Counted from the first letter of the stretch, positions 1 through 7,502 are shown. The stretch: 33,343 nucleotides of DNA from Patescibacteria group bacterium (GCA_029260985.1 JAJDCE010000036.1:1-33343); one strand, 5' to 3'. Notes: generated by a model not told the origin, from the letters alone. A program made the numbers and translations.

Positions 1-342
1 CTGACCACCACCGATCACATGAATTGATTCAATGGAATCATCAGCACTGTGGATGGCTTCATCCAAATCATGAAAAACCTCTGCACCCTCTGCCTCATAT
101 TCAGTATTTCGGGTCAACACCACATTCTTGCGACCTTTTAACGGTCGATGAGGTGGGGGAACGGATTCCCAAGTGGTTCGCCCCATAATCACCATATTCT
201 GCTTTTCAGGGTCCTGAGTTTTTGTGGTCACATCCTGAAAGTATTTGAGTTCATTGGGAATATGCCAGGGGAGTTTCCCGTCTTTGCCGATTCCATTATT
301 TTCGTCAGCCGCCACAATGGCGTAAATGTTGTGACTCATCAT
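1..342 (-). CDS. folA: Dihydrofolate reductase (3' end outside window)
   Basis: Reads as an open frame from an ATG at 342 to the left edge, 114 codons with no stop, so the C-terminal third is missing. DHFR reduces dihydrofolate to tetrahydrofolate with NADPH, regenerating the cofactor consumed by ThyA. Visible family features are the N-terminal AIVAADENNGIGKDGKLPW segment (substrate loop, with the conserved PW), the VIMGRTTWESVP block, VVLTRN, and the late VIGGG motif of the nucleotide-binding site just before the edge. A second ATG directly follows (339), so the start may be either. It lies downstream of thyA on the same strand, the usual thyA-folA pairing, but across a 142-nt spacer made of short repeats. 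No Shine-Dalgarno motif precedes the start. Confidence 0.95.
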   Translation of the reverse strand, partial: MMSHNIYAIVAADENNGIGKDGKLPWHIPNELKYFQDVTTKTQDPEKQNMVIMGRTTWESVPPPHRPLKGRKNVVLTRNTEYEAEGAEVFHDLDEAIHSADDSIESIHVIGGGQ

Positions 343-485
343 TCAGGTGGTTAATCAGGTTGTTATTCAAGTGGTTTTTCATGTGGTCAATTTCACCATA
401 TAGCATGACAGACTACATGATAAACGGCCGAAGACCTGATAGACAACCTGAAAGACGGCCGAAGGCCTGAAAAACAACATGTAAT
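343..485. repeat. Inverted array of 12-nt words between thyA and folA
   Basis: Positions 343-390 are four 12-nt units in exact register: TCAGGTGGTTAA, TCAGGTTGTTAT, TCAAGTGGTTTT, TCATGTGGTCAA. The opposite strand of about 402-484 carries related units (TCAGGTTGTCTA, TCATGTAGTCTG, TCATGTTGTTTT), interrupted twice by a GGCCGAAG-containing segment (around 426 and 457). The arrangement is an imperfect inverted repeat that could fold in RNA. It starts at the folA initiation codon and ends at the thyA stop, filling the whole spacer. No promoter or Shine-Dalgarno site is evident in it. Confidence 0.85.
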
Positions 486-1378
486 TAAACAGCAATCGGA
501 AATCTAATAGGTTCATCACTTTCATACCCAACCAATTCAAAATCCTCAAACTCCAGATCCCAAATCGACTTTTTAGCGATCTTAAGGCGAGGGAGCTTTT
601 TAGGAGTTCGTGTCAGTTGCTCCTTAAGCCCCTCAAAGTGGTTGGAGTAAATATGAGCATCTCCAAACGTATGGATGAAATAGCGAGGCGTCAAATCACA
701 CTCCTGTGCAATCATCATCAAAAGCATCGAATAGCTGGCGATATTAAAAGGCACCCCAAGAGCAATATCCGCGCTTCGCTGATAAAGCTGCATATCAATC
801 ATTCCATTATTCACGTAAAACTGAAAGAGAGTATGGCAAAGCGGAGGGGCAGATGTTTTCCCTTTTATTAACTCTTGAATATCGGCCACATTCCAACCAC
901 TCACAATATGCCGCCTGGAGTCAGGCTTTGCTTTAATCTGATCGAGTACATTTTGAATCTGGTTGATCGGAGCGCCGCTTGGCCCTTCCCAACGAATCCA
1001 CTGCTTTCCATAGACCGGTCCCAACTCTCCCCACATTTTGGCGAATCCATCATCAGTTTTAATCTTCTCCACAAATTCCTCAAGCGTTTCACTTTGATAC
1101 GCTTCACTGGCTTTATAGGTTTCATAGGGCCACTCATTCCAGATCCTAACATTTCGATCCACCAGGTATTTTATATTGGTATCACCCTTTAAAAACCAAA
1201 GGAGTTCATGCAAGATTCCGCGGAAGTAAACTTTTTTAGTGGTCGCCAGAGGAAAACCTTCCCGAAGGTCATACCGGTTTTGATACCCAAACACCGAAAG
1301 CGTTCCGGTCCCAGTCCGATCTTCCTTTTTCTCTCCATTTTCCAGCACATGTTTAACGAGCTCAAGATATTGTTTCAT
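485..1378 (-). CDS. thyA: Thymidylate synthase (folate-dependent, ThyA type)
   Basis: Converts dUMP to dTMP using 5,10-methylene-tetrahydrofolate and releases dihydrofolate for FolA. It is a full-length 297-aa protein. The phosphate-binding Arg lies in DRTGTG (about residue 21), the WFLKGDTNIKYL block at 61-72, the paired Arg in DSRRH (155-156), the catalytic Cys181 in APPLCHTLFQFYV, and the RSADIALGVPFNIASY dUMP-binding segment at 201-216. YFIHTFGDAHIYSNH is the late conserved block, and the C-terminus ends in the typical small hydrophobic PIAV that closes on the active site. The ATG at 1378 is supported by the alignment-like N-terminus (YLELVKHVLENG). folA follows on the same strand. nnrE diverges upstream, so the 117-nt gap must hold two promoters. 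Confidence 0.98.
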   Translation of the reverse strand: MKQYLELVKHVLENGEKKEDRTGTGTLSVFGYQNRYDLREGFPLATTKKVYFRGILHELLWFLKGDTNIKYLVDRNVRIWNEWPYETYKASEAYQSETLEEFVEKIKTDDGFAKMWGELGPVYGKQWIRWEGPSGAPINQIQNVLDQIKAKPDSRRHIVSGWNVADIQELIKGKTSAPPLCHTLFQFYVNNGMIDMQLYQRSADIALGVPFNIASYSMLLMMIAQECDLTPRYFIHTFGDAHIYSNHFEGLKEQLTRTPKKLPRLKIAKKSIWDLEFEDFELVGYESDEPIRFPIAV

Positions 1379-1404
1379 GAGTTCAATATATCGGAACTAG
1401 GTCG

Positions 1405-1489
1405 AAGTGCAAGTGACAACTTGGCTTAATTAATTTAAACTTGCACTTAGTTCTTAGTCCCTAGTTCTTAGTCCCTAGTTCTTAGTTCA
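1405..1489. repeat. 7-nt word array plus inverted repeat upstream of nnrE
   Basis: AAGTGCAAGT at 1405-1414 and its complement ACTTGCACTT at 1439-1448 form a perfect 10-bp stem. Directly after it come six 7-nt units at 1448-1489: TAGTTCT, TAGTCCC, TAGTTCT, TAGTCCC, TAGTTCT, TAGTTCA. The array stops 6 nt before the nnrE ATG. This is the same kind of spacer as elsewhere in the window but with its own word. Confidence 0.85.
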
Positions 1490-1495
1490 AAATAA

Positions 1496-2191
1496 ATGGA
1501 ATATCTCAGTACATCCGATATGCAAACATTAGAAAGATATGCATTCGAAAACTATCCCATCACGTTAGAGCAAATGATGCAGAACGCCGGGAAAGCGATT
1601 TTTGATGTGGTGATGAATGAGGTTTTGCCGAATATCCAACCAACTGTAAGTGGGGATCCCCATCCCCACATATTAGTTATAAGCGGAAAAGGTAATAATG
1701 GAGGTGATGCCCTTGTGACCGCGCGCTTATTGAAAGAGAAGGGGATTGAAGTAGTTGTTCTTGAGCCCTATTCTGATGTTGGACAAAGTGTCGGGAATTT
1801 CGACAACAACTTTTCACTCATCATTGATGCTCTTTTCGGCTTTTCCTTAAAAGGAGATCCAAAACCGCCCACCGACAAGCTTATTGAACAAATTAATTGT
1901 TCATTCTTCGACTGCGCTCAGAATGACAATAGTAAGCCAGAAAAGCATATTCCCGTTTTATCGGTCGACGTTCCATCGGGACTAGATGTGCATGATGGCT
2001 CAATTGGTAATCCAACCGTCAAAGCTGATTACACCTTGGCTCTCGGCATGCTAAAAAAAGGATTTGAGGAACATCCTGATCTTGTCGGTAAAACATTTTT
2101 AGGTGATCTCGGAATTCCTGAGGACGCTTACAGAGAGCAGGGATATGAGCCACCTATATTTAGGGGTAAATCCTACCTTTTCGTCAATTGA
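1496..2191 (+). CDS. nnrE: NAD(P)H-hydrate epimerase (YjeF_N domain only)
   Basis: Repairs damaged nicotinamide cofactors by epimerising R-NADHX/NADPHX to the S form. The 231-aa protein shows the YjeF N-terminal fold signatures: an N-terminal MQTLERYAFENYPIT segment, the GKGNNGGDALVTARLL nucleotide-binding loop (about 64-79), LIIDALFGFSLKGDP, and the VDVPSGLDVHDG catalytic block (about 158-169). The partner ADP-dependent dehydratase (NnrD), often fused at the C-terminus, is absent here and not seen elsewhere in the window. The frame ends at a TGA, showing that TGA is a stop in this organism. It is followed 24 nt later by a palindromic element and then pgk on the same strand. The symbol naxE is also used for this family. 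Confidence 0.92.
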   Translation: MEYLSTSDMQTLERYAFENYPITLEQMMQNAGKAIFDVVMNEVLPNIQPTVSGDPHPHILVISGKGNNGGDALVTARLLKEKGIEVVVLEPYSDVGQSVGNFDNNFSLIIDALFGFSLKGDPKPPTDKLIEQINCSFFDCAQNDNSKPEKHIPVLSVDVPSGLDVHDGSIGNPTVKADYTLALGMLKKGFEEHPDLVGKTFLGDLGIPEDAYREQGYEPPIFRGKSYLFVN

Positions 2192-2215
2192 AAAATCAGA
2201 GAGGGATGGTTATAA

Positions 2216-2310
2216 TTCATGGGCAATATATTATGGTTATATCGTAGAGACACAAAATTTTGTGTCTCTACCGAAAAACCATATTTACAAATTAATTTAT
2301 TGCCCATGAA
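2216..2310. repeat. 95-bp nested palindrome containing the pgk start codon
   Basis: Three nested complementary arms lie in register: TTCATGGGCAATA at 2216-2228 with its complement at 2298-2310; ATGGTT at 2233-2238 with AACCAT at 2277-2282; and a gap-free 28-bp palindrome at 2244-2271 whose left half is GTAGAGACACAAAA. The outer right arm includes the pgk ATG (2306-2308). It has the look of a small non-autonomous palindromic element (MITE/REP-like). Palindromes starting GTAGAGAC are, from memory, common dispersed repeats in several bacterial groups. No transposase or clear target duplication is seen. Confidence 0.85.
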
Positions 2311-3463
2311 AACCCTCCAAGACGCATCGGATTTAACCGGTAAAAAGGTAATCGTCAGGGTCGATTTTAATGTTCCTCTGGATGAGGAGGGAAATGTTCG
2401 TAACGATAAGCGTATTCGCCATGCTTTACCAACCATCAAACATCTATTGGAAGCGGGTGCCGCTCAGGTTATTTTAATGTCACACGTTGGGCGACCAAAG
2501 AATAATGAAGAGAGCTTAAAAACAGGAAAGATCGCCGCTAAGCTTGCTGAACACCTTGGGCAGGAAGTTGAAAAAGTGGATGATTGGGGTGAAGCAGGTC
2601 TGCCTGAGGCAAAGGTAGTGATGCTCGAAAACCTGCGTTTCCATCCCGGTGAAAAAAGTAAAAATGAGGCAGAGGTTGAAGTTTTCAGTAAGCAATTGGC
2701 CTCACTTGCAGATGTTTATGTGAACGAAGCTTTTTCGAATTCTCATCGAAAGCATGCCAGCATGATGCTGCCAAAATTGATGGAGGGATTTGTCGGGTTC
2801 GGAGTTGAAAAAGAAGTTTCTGCCATTAAAGGCGCACTCGAAAATCCAGAACATCCAGTGGTCGCAGTCATTGGTGGTTTAAAGGCTGATAAGCTAACCG
2901 CCATTAATAATTTACTTGGTATCGCGGATGAAATTTTGGTCGCAGGAGCTTTAGCATTTACCTTGCTAAAAGCAAAAGGAAAGAACATGGGGGCGAGTAA
3001 AATTGACGACGAAGGTCTTGGTGAAATGGGGGATTTGCTCGAAAAGGTGAACGCTAGCGATAAAGTACATCTGCCTGTTGATTGCGTGGTTGCCGATAAT
3101 TTTGCGGAAGATGCCAATGCTAAAAATGTGTCTGTCGATTCCGTCGAAGACGGTTGGATGGCGCTCGACATTGGCCCTGAAACTGTAGGTCAGTACGTTG
3201 CCAAATTGAAAGAAGCAAAAACTATTCTCTGGTTCGGCCCCATCGGCGTATTCGAAATGGAACCCTTCAGTCATGGCACTAAAATGATCGGCCGTACGAT
3301 CGCCGAATCCGATGCTGTATCAATTGTCGGAGGAGGGGACAGCGCGTCAGCCGTTGAAAAGATGGGACTCGCTGACCAAATCACACTCGTTTCAACAGGA
3401 GGTGGAGCATCGCTTAAGATGATTGAAGGAAAAGAATTACCAGCTATTAAATTACTAACCTAA
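2306..3463 (+). CDS. pgk: Phosphoglycerate kinase
   Basis: Catalyses the ATP-forming step of glycolysis, 1,3-bisphosphoglycerate plus ADP to 3-phosphoglycerate plus ATP. It is a 385-aa protein from the ATG at 2306. Family blocks are VRVDFNVPLDEEG near the N-terminus, LMSHVGRPK, LENLRFHPGEK, YVNEAFSNSHRKHASM, the adenine-site segment AVIGGLKADKLTAI, WFGPIGVFEMEPFSHGT, and the C-terminal GGGDSASAV and STGGGASLKMIEGKELP. Several positions differ from the commonest form (GGLKADK rather than GGAKVSDK, WFGP rather than WNGP), fitting a divergent lineage. The frame is open upstream to 2219, but that 29-codon extension is encoded by the palindromic element and has no PGK similarity, so the 2306 start is preferred. 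No Shine-Dalgarno site is visible. Confidence 0.97.
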   Translation: MKTLQDASDLTGKKVIVRVDFNVPLDEEGNVRNDKRIRHALPTIKHLLEAGAAQVILMSHVGRPKNNEESLKTGKIAAKLAEHLGQEVEKVDDWGEAGLPEAKVVMLENLRFHPGEKSKNEAEVEVFSKQLASLADVYVNEAFSNSHRKHASMMLPKLMEGFVGFGVEKEVSAIKGALENPEHPVVAVIGGLKADKLTAINNLLGIADEILVAGALAFTLLKAKGKNMGASKIDDEGLGEMGDLLEKVNASDKVHLPVDCVVADNFAEDANAKNVSVDSVEDGWMALDIGPETVGQYVAKLKEAKTILWFGPIGVFEMEPFSHGTKMIGRTIAESDAVSIVGGGDSASAVEKMGLADQITLVSTGGGASLKMIEGKELPAIKLLT

Positions 3464-3469
3464 ACTATA

Positions 3470-3552
3470 GATAGAACGATAGATGAAACAATAGATAAAC
3501 GATAAAGGTGTAGTTAAGCTTCAATCGTTTCCTCAATCGTTTCCTCAATCGT
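3470..3552. repeat. Inverted array of 12-nt words (GATGAAACAATA type)
   Basis: Plus-strand units GATAGAACGATA (3470-3481), GATGAAACAATA (3482-3493) and GATAAACGATAA (3494-3505) face minus-strand units GAGGAAACGATT (complement of 3523-3534 and again of 3535-3546). Allowing G-U pairs, the RNA can form a long imperfect hairpin with a loop at about 3506-3520, ending 2 nt before the next ATG. The unit GATGAAACAATA recurs exactly inside the coding region at 17816-17827. Confidence 0.9.
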
Positions 3553-3554
3553 AA

Positions 3555-5270
3555 ATGGGAAAAATAAGTAGACAAATCATCTATATCGAAATCGACGAGG
3601 AAGTCACTGCGATTTCTGATCGTATCAAACGGTTTCGCCGAAAGGAAATTCTTTTGGTGGTTCCAAGGAAAGCCATCCTTTTCCAAAGTGTGGTAAATCT
3701 AAAAATCCTCAAAAACAAGTTAAAGGAAAAGGGGAAACGGCTGATCATCGTGACCTCGGATCGGAACGGTAAGCACATGGCTGAAAAGGCTGGGATAAAA
3801 GTCTTAAAACGGGTTGAGGTAGAAAAAACTGAGGCTCAGGGGGAAGATACGCCTCAAATGAAAATTCAGCCCATTCAGGCCAGGCGGAACTTAACGCCAA
3901 AAGAAGAAAGGCCCCAACGATTCACGGAAAAAAAGATCAGCATTCGGGAGCTGCTATCCGAGTTTAGAATGCAGAATAAGAAGAAAAAGAAAGGATCTAA
4001 AGACTCGATGGACGACTTCAATTTCAATAAGCCAAAACGAAAATTCATCGCCCTTATCATTATTGTCAGCATCGGCCTTTTTGGCCTGATCACCTATATC
4101 GCTTTACCTAGCGCTACCATTTATATTCGGCCAAAATTCGATAATCTCGATTTCTCTGTAAACGTCACCTTGGCAGATAAGCGAAAAAACCAGACGTTGA
4201 TCAGGCAAAACAAGCCACACATTATTTCCAGCGAGGTGGTATCCACTAGCACCAAACAAACCAAGATTTACAAAACCGCCAGCAAGGAATTCAACGGAAC
4301 AAATGCGCAGGGGAAGATTCTGATCACCAATACTTTTAATGAGGAATGGGAACTTCGTGAAGGAACTCGTTTTCAAACCAAAGACGGTTTGGTGTTCCGC
4401 ATTAAAAAGGGGGTAATCGTCCCTCCAAAAAGCCGGGATGAAGCCGGCGAATTTAAGCCTGGAAACCTTGTGGCGATTGTGGAGGCCGACCCGTTTGATA
4501 TTTATGGCCAGCCCGTTGGAGCTGAGGGAAATTTGTCCCCAACTCGTTTTACAATCCCAGGTCTTTCCAAATACAATCAACGACTGATATGGGGAGAGTC
4601 TCATGAGCCTTTCGTTGGGGGAGTCACGAGCTATCGGGAAATTGTTGAAGAAGATGATATTGAGTCCGCTAAAAAGCAGATTCAGGACAATCTGATCCTG
4701 TTGGCAAAAGAGGACTTGAGAACCTACATCGATGAGGTGAATAAAATAAACAAAACCAATTTAACCCTCCTTGATGACAGCCGTTACTTGAAGACAGAGC
4801 TTGAGGATTTGCGGTTTTCAGATGATCTGGAAGGCAGCTACAAAGAAAAGTTTGAATTATTCGCCAGAATCAGCGCTGAAGGAGTAGCCTTTGATTTCGA
4901 TCAGCTCTTCGCCATTCTCAAAAAAGAATTGGGCACTCGAACTCATCCCAATATGCAGCTTCGTGACGACTCGATTGCGCCCGAAAACATCTCATACGAA
5001 GTGATTGATGAGGATGACATTCTTGGGCAGATTAAAATCACAGCGACTGTTATCGGGATCGAGGAGTTTGTGATAGAGCCGTCTACGGAAGCCGGCGCTC
5101 GGTTTGGCGCTAAAGTTAAGGAAAAGGTAGTGGGGTTGAGCCTTGAAGAGGCCGAAAGTCTGATCGGAAACCTTCCGGAGGTAGATGCGGTAGAGATAAA
5201 AAGCTGGCCCATCTGGATCAGTAAGATTCCTAGAATACCAGAAAGCATCGATATAAAATTGATGGACTAA
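3555..5270 (+). CDS. Single-pass membrane protein with large extracytoplasmic domain
   Basis: 571 aa, not assigned to a characterised function. Residues 1-90 form a compact cytosolic alpha/beta-looking region (IYIEIDEEVTAISDRI, EILLVVPRKAILFQSVVNLKIL, RLIIVTSDRNGKHMAEKAGIKV) that recalls an N-terminal domain I have seen in CPR hypothetical proteins. Residues 91-162 are a basic, charged linker. A single hydrophobic helix spans about 163-184 (FIALIIIVSIGLFGLITYIAL), followed by about 385 residues outside, mostly beta-rich, with ITNTFNEEWELREGTRFQTKDGLVFRI resembling baseplate-J-like proteins and an acidic helical stretch near 370-440. It starts right after the 12-nt repeat hairpin, 91 nt after pgk. 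Baseplate-J-like is a family guess. Envelope location is the supported part. Confidence 0.75.
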   Translation: MGKISRQIIYIEIDEEVTAISDRIKRFRRKEILLVVPRKAILFQSVVNLKILKNKLKEKGKRLIIVTSDRNGKHMAEKAGIKVLKRVEVEKTEAQGEDTPQMKIQPIQARRNLTPKEERPQRFTEKKISIRELLSEFRMQNKKKKKGSKDSMDDFNFNKPKRKFIALIIIVSIGLFGLITYIALPSATIYIRPKFDNLDFSVNVTLADKRKNQTLIRQNKPHIISSEVVSTSTKQTKIYKTASKEFNGTNAQGKILITNTFNEEWELREGTRFQTKDGLVFRIKKGVIVPPKSRDEAGEFKPGNLVAIVEADPFDIYGQPVGAEGNLSPTRFTIPGLSKYNQRLIWGESHEPFVGGVTSYREIVEEDDIESAKKQIQDNLILLAKEDLRTYIDEVNKINKTNLTLLDDSRYLKTELEDLRFSDDLEGSYKEKFELFARISAEGVAFDFDQLFAILKKELGTRTHPNMQLRDDSIAPENISYEVIDEDDILGQIKITATVIGIEEFVIEPSTEAGARFGAKVKEKVVGLSLEEAESLIGNLPEVDAVEIKSWPIWISKIPRIPESIDIKLMD

Positions 5271-5291
5271 CATTTGCAGGCTAGAATGATT

Positions 5292-5702
5292 TTAACTGCT
5301 TAGTATCTGATCGATTTCTTTACGTCGGCTGGTGAATTTTTCCAATGCATTCTTTGAAACCCTGTCCAGTCCTGCATTAACATTTTGACTCGGAAGAAAA
5401 CTTGTTTCCTGACCTTGAGCATCAATCAGATATCCCCCCCTAGTACGCTCACCGTTATACTTTTCCAAAAACCATGCTTCGTCTGTAGCCAGTAAAAAAA
5501 TTAGACACTCTTCTTGAAAAATTCGCATAAAATCCTCACTTACTCTACATAGCTTATCAGCCTGATCCATAATTTTATCCCGATCAGCCATAGAGTCATC
5601 ATTCTGAGCATGATCTAAGTGCGCGTAAGGATTATCATCCTTAATGATTGGCGCAGGCACGACATATTTTGTGCCTTCAATTGTCCTAGGTGAATTATTC
5701 AT
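5292..5702 (-). CDS. Hypothetical protein, 136 aa
   Basis: Not recognised. It is a soluble, acidic, mostly helical-looking protein with an N-terminal region rich in Asp/Asn (DDNPYAHLDHAQNDDSMADRDK), then a helical segment containing Cys (LCRVSEDFMRIFQEECLIFLLATDEAWFL) and a basic C-terminal helix. There is no signal peptide or membrane span. It converges with the plus-strand gene ending at 5270 and lies 12 nt downstream of the AEC transporter on the same strand, so the two are probably co-transcribed. The ATG at 5702 has no Shine-Dalgarno motif. The coding bias looks genuine and the frame is clean, but no homology can be asserted. Confidence 0.7.
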   Translation of the reverse strand: MNNSPRTIEGTKYVVPAPIIKDDNPYAHLDHAQNDDSMADRDKIMDQADKLCRVSEDFMRIFQEECLIFLLATDEAWFLEKYNGERTRGGYLIDAQGQETSFLPSQNVNAGLDRVSKNALEKFTSRRKEIDQILSS

Positions 5703-5714
5703 GATTATTATAAG

Positions 5715-6641
5715 TTAGTTGAGTATCGAAACCCAAAAAGGAATCGTTATTGCCGCTAAAATCGTACTGAGCACAATCGAGCGGGCGATGAAGCCCTTAT
5801 TCAGCTTATAAGCCTCAGCGAGTGCAAAGGGAGTGATGGCTAGTGGCATGGCCGCATCGATGATGGAGATTGAAAATTGACTGGGCAGAAAGCCAAAAAG
5901 CCTTACGCCAAAGTAAAATAAGGCGGGCAATAGCAGAAGCGTCACAAAAGAAAAGGCAATGGCGGGCTGCCACTTTTTAAAGGAACCGATTTTAGATCGT
6001 CCGATAAAAAATCCGATCACCAGAAGAACCACAGGGGTCACAGACGCTGCCACCATGCTGATAGACTTAGCTATGACAGAGGGGATGGGGAGATTTAAAA
6101 TTGTCACCAATAGCCCGAGAGCAACAGCAATGAGAAGAGGATTTTTGACTAAATGCAGGAGTACTGTTTTAAATAAATCCCTTTTTGACTTTTGCTGAGA
6201 CATTTCTAAGTAACCAACTCCCACTGTGAAAAGCCAGAATAGATAGACCGCTATTATTAAGCTTAAGGCAGGCAAAACGGCATCGCCAAAGACCTGAGCC
6301 AATGTGGGAATACCGAGATAAGCGACATTACCAAACCCAAGGCAGATAAAAAGAGTTCGAAGGTTCTTCTGTCCAATTCTGAAAACCTTGCCAAAAAAGT
6401 AGGCAATAAGAAAGCTCGCTACAAGAAAGAGGGAGTTTGAAGAAATTAGGCTGACTTGTTCTGAAAAAACAAAACTAGCCTTAGTAAGAGCTGAAAAAAT
6501 CAGTGCAGGAAAACCAATTTTAAGCGCATAATTATTGAGAACAGGTGACCAATGCTCATTAGTGAGCTTCAAGCGCTCCAAAACGGCCCCCAAAAGGATA
6601 ATCAGAAACAACGGCGCGATAACAATGAGTATCTCAATCAT
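5715..6641 (-). CDS. AEC-family (auxin efflux carrier-like) membrane transporter
   Basis: 308-aa polytopic inner-membrane protein with roughly ten hydrophobic spans arranged as two similar halves, as in the AEC/Mem_trans family of secondary transporters. The N-terminus (APLFLIILLGAVLERLKL, then ALKIGFPALIFSALTK) matches the family's opening, where the conserved Pro-containing helix follows a short loop. The second half carries VTPVVLLVIGFFIGRS and the AMPLAITPFALAEAY segment typical of these carriers. Members transport malate, auxins or other organic anions. The substrate here cannot be told. It lies downstream of the PrgI/TraC-N-like pair on the same strand, separated by an 8-nt repeat array. 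Confidence 0.88.
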   Translation of the reverse strand: MIEILIVIAPLFLIILLGAVLERLKLTNEHWSPVLNNYALKIGFPALIFSALTKASFVFSEQVSLISSNSLFLVASFLIAYFFGKVFRIGQKNLRTLFICLGFGNVAYLGIPTLAQVFGDAVLPALSLIIAVYLFWLFTVGVGYLEMSQQKSKRDLFKTVLLHLVKNPLLIAVALGLLVTILNLPIPSVIAKSISMVAASVTPVVLLVIGFFIGRSKIGSFKKWQPAIAFSFVTLLLLPALFYFGVRLFGFLPSQFSISIIDAAMPLAITPFALAEAYKLNKGFIARSIVLSTILAAITIPFWVSILN

Positions 6642-6652
6642 AGAAATGGCGG

Positions 6653-6700
6653 AATAGAAAAATAGCGCATTAGAACATTAGAAGAATAGAACAATGGCAT
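6653..6700. repeat. 8-nt word array (AATAGAAC type)
   Basis: Six 8-nt units in register: AATAGAAA, AATAGCGC, ATTAGAAC, ATTAGAAG, AATAGAAC, AATGGCAT. The array fills the gap and reaches the stop codon of the minus-strand gene at 6700. The word is closely related to those at 7428-7502, 29091-29114 and about 30131-30150. Confidence 0.8.
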
Positions 6701-7416
6701 TAAAGCTCTTCAATATCTATCTTGCCCATATCCTCAATCTTTTCGTTATGAGCCGTGTCCGGATTGTAGATGCGGTAAAAGAGCTCGACGAGCTGTGGAG
6801 TGGTCAGTTGAGCCGCTCTCAAATTGCAGGACTCTAGCCCGGTTTTAACTGAATTTACCCGTTCCATCAAATGCTTTTTTACCTCCTCAAACTCGTGATG
6901 GCGCCGTTTGATACTATCAATACTGTCGCCAGACGAAATACTTTGCATGAATTTAGAGAAGATATTCGGCTTTTGAGCCCGATAAGGGTCAAACGGAACG
7001 ATAACGTAAAAATTCTTCTCCATAATATCCGCGTATTCAATCAGTTTTTCAACATAATCCGCGTATTCAAGCGTTTGCTGCTTAAGAAGAGGATTTTCAT
7101 GCTGGCTTGCTTTTTCCTTCACACTATCAACGTACTTATCGATATCAAGTTTGCGGGATTGAACATGAATCTGAATCGGGAACTCAAGTGAATTAAGGAA
7201 GTTTTGATAGGAATAAATGATACTGTTCTGCTCATCCTCAGACTTGAGATTAAAATTAACGCTCGACGTCTGAAGAATTGCTCTCATTCCTCCATTTTTC
7301 AGAATCACCACATCATCCTTAATTTCAGCGATATTCAGATGAAGTTGAGTACTGGCAGCAGGAGAGCCTTTCTTCTGCTTTACAGTATCCTTTGCTTTAG
7401 GTTGTGCGTCAGCCAT
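6700..7416 (-). CDS. TraC/VirB4 N-terminal-domain-like protein
   Basis: 238 aa. The core (LHLNIAEIKDDVVILKNGGMRAILQTSSVNFNLKSEDEQNSIIYSYQNFLNSLEFPIQIHVQSRKLDI, about 25-92) resembles the N-terminal domain of TraC/VirB4 ATPases of type IV secretion systems. That domain is followed here by helical segments and a C-terminal tail instead of a Walker ATPase. No P-loop is present, so the motor domain is missing or encoded elsewhere. It lies 82 nt downstream of a PrgI-family gene on the same strand, which is the usual partner order in CPR genomes and supports a shared membrane complex. The start ATG at 7416 precedes MADAQPKAKDTVKQKKG, a basic leader. No Shine-Dalgarno is visible. Confidence 0.75.
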   Translation of the reverse strand: MADAQPKAKDTVKQKKGSPAASTQLHLNIAEIKDDVVILKNGGMRAILQTSSVNFNLKSEDEQNSIIYSYQNFLNSLEFPIQIHVQSRKLDIDKYVDSVKEKASQHENPLLKQQTLEYADYVEKLIEYADIMEKNFYVIVPFDPYRAQKPNIFSKFMQSISSGDSIDSIKRRHHEFEEVKKHLMERVNSVKTGLESCNLRAAQLTTPQLVELFYRIYNPDTAHNEKIEDMGKIDIEEL

Positions 7417-7427
7417 TTTGATTGAGT

Positions 7428-7502
7428 TATTGTTTTATTTTTCTATTTTGCTATTGATCTATTTAAATAGAAAATTAGAGCATTAGCCAAATAGAACACT
7501 AG
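7428..7502. repeat. Inverted 8-nt word array centred on CTATTTAAATAG
   Basis: Units TATTGTTT, TATTTTTC, TATTTTGC, TATTGATC, TATTTAAA run in 8-nt register from 7428 to 7467. They are followed without a break by TAGAAAAT, TAGAGCAT, TAGCCAAA, TAGAACAC and TAG to 7502. The first half is the complement type of the second, so the array folds around the palindrome CTATTTAAATAG (7459-7470). It overlaps the stop codon of the PrgI-family gene (7499-7501). Confidence 0.88.

Noticed and set aside
617..1192. Plus-strand ORFs inside thyA
   Set aside because: They are frames on the strand opposite a conserved gene and show no family features.
2219..2305. Upstream ATG at 2219 as the pgk start
   Set aside because: The 29 extra codons are encoded by the palindromic element and have no resemblance to PGK. 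The family begins at the 2306 ATG.
2216..2310. A transposon with its own transposase
   Set aside because: The element is 95 bp, without coding capacity, and no transposase is found anywhere in the window.
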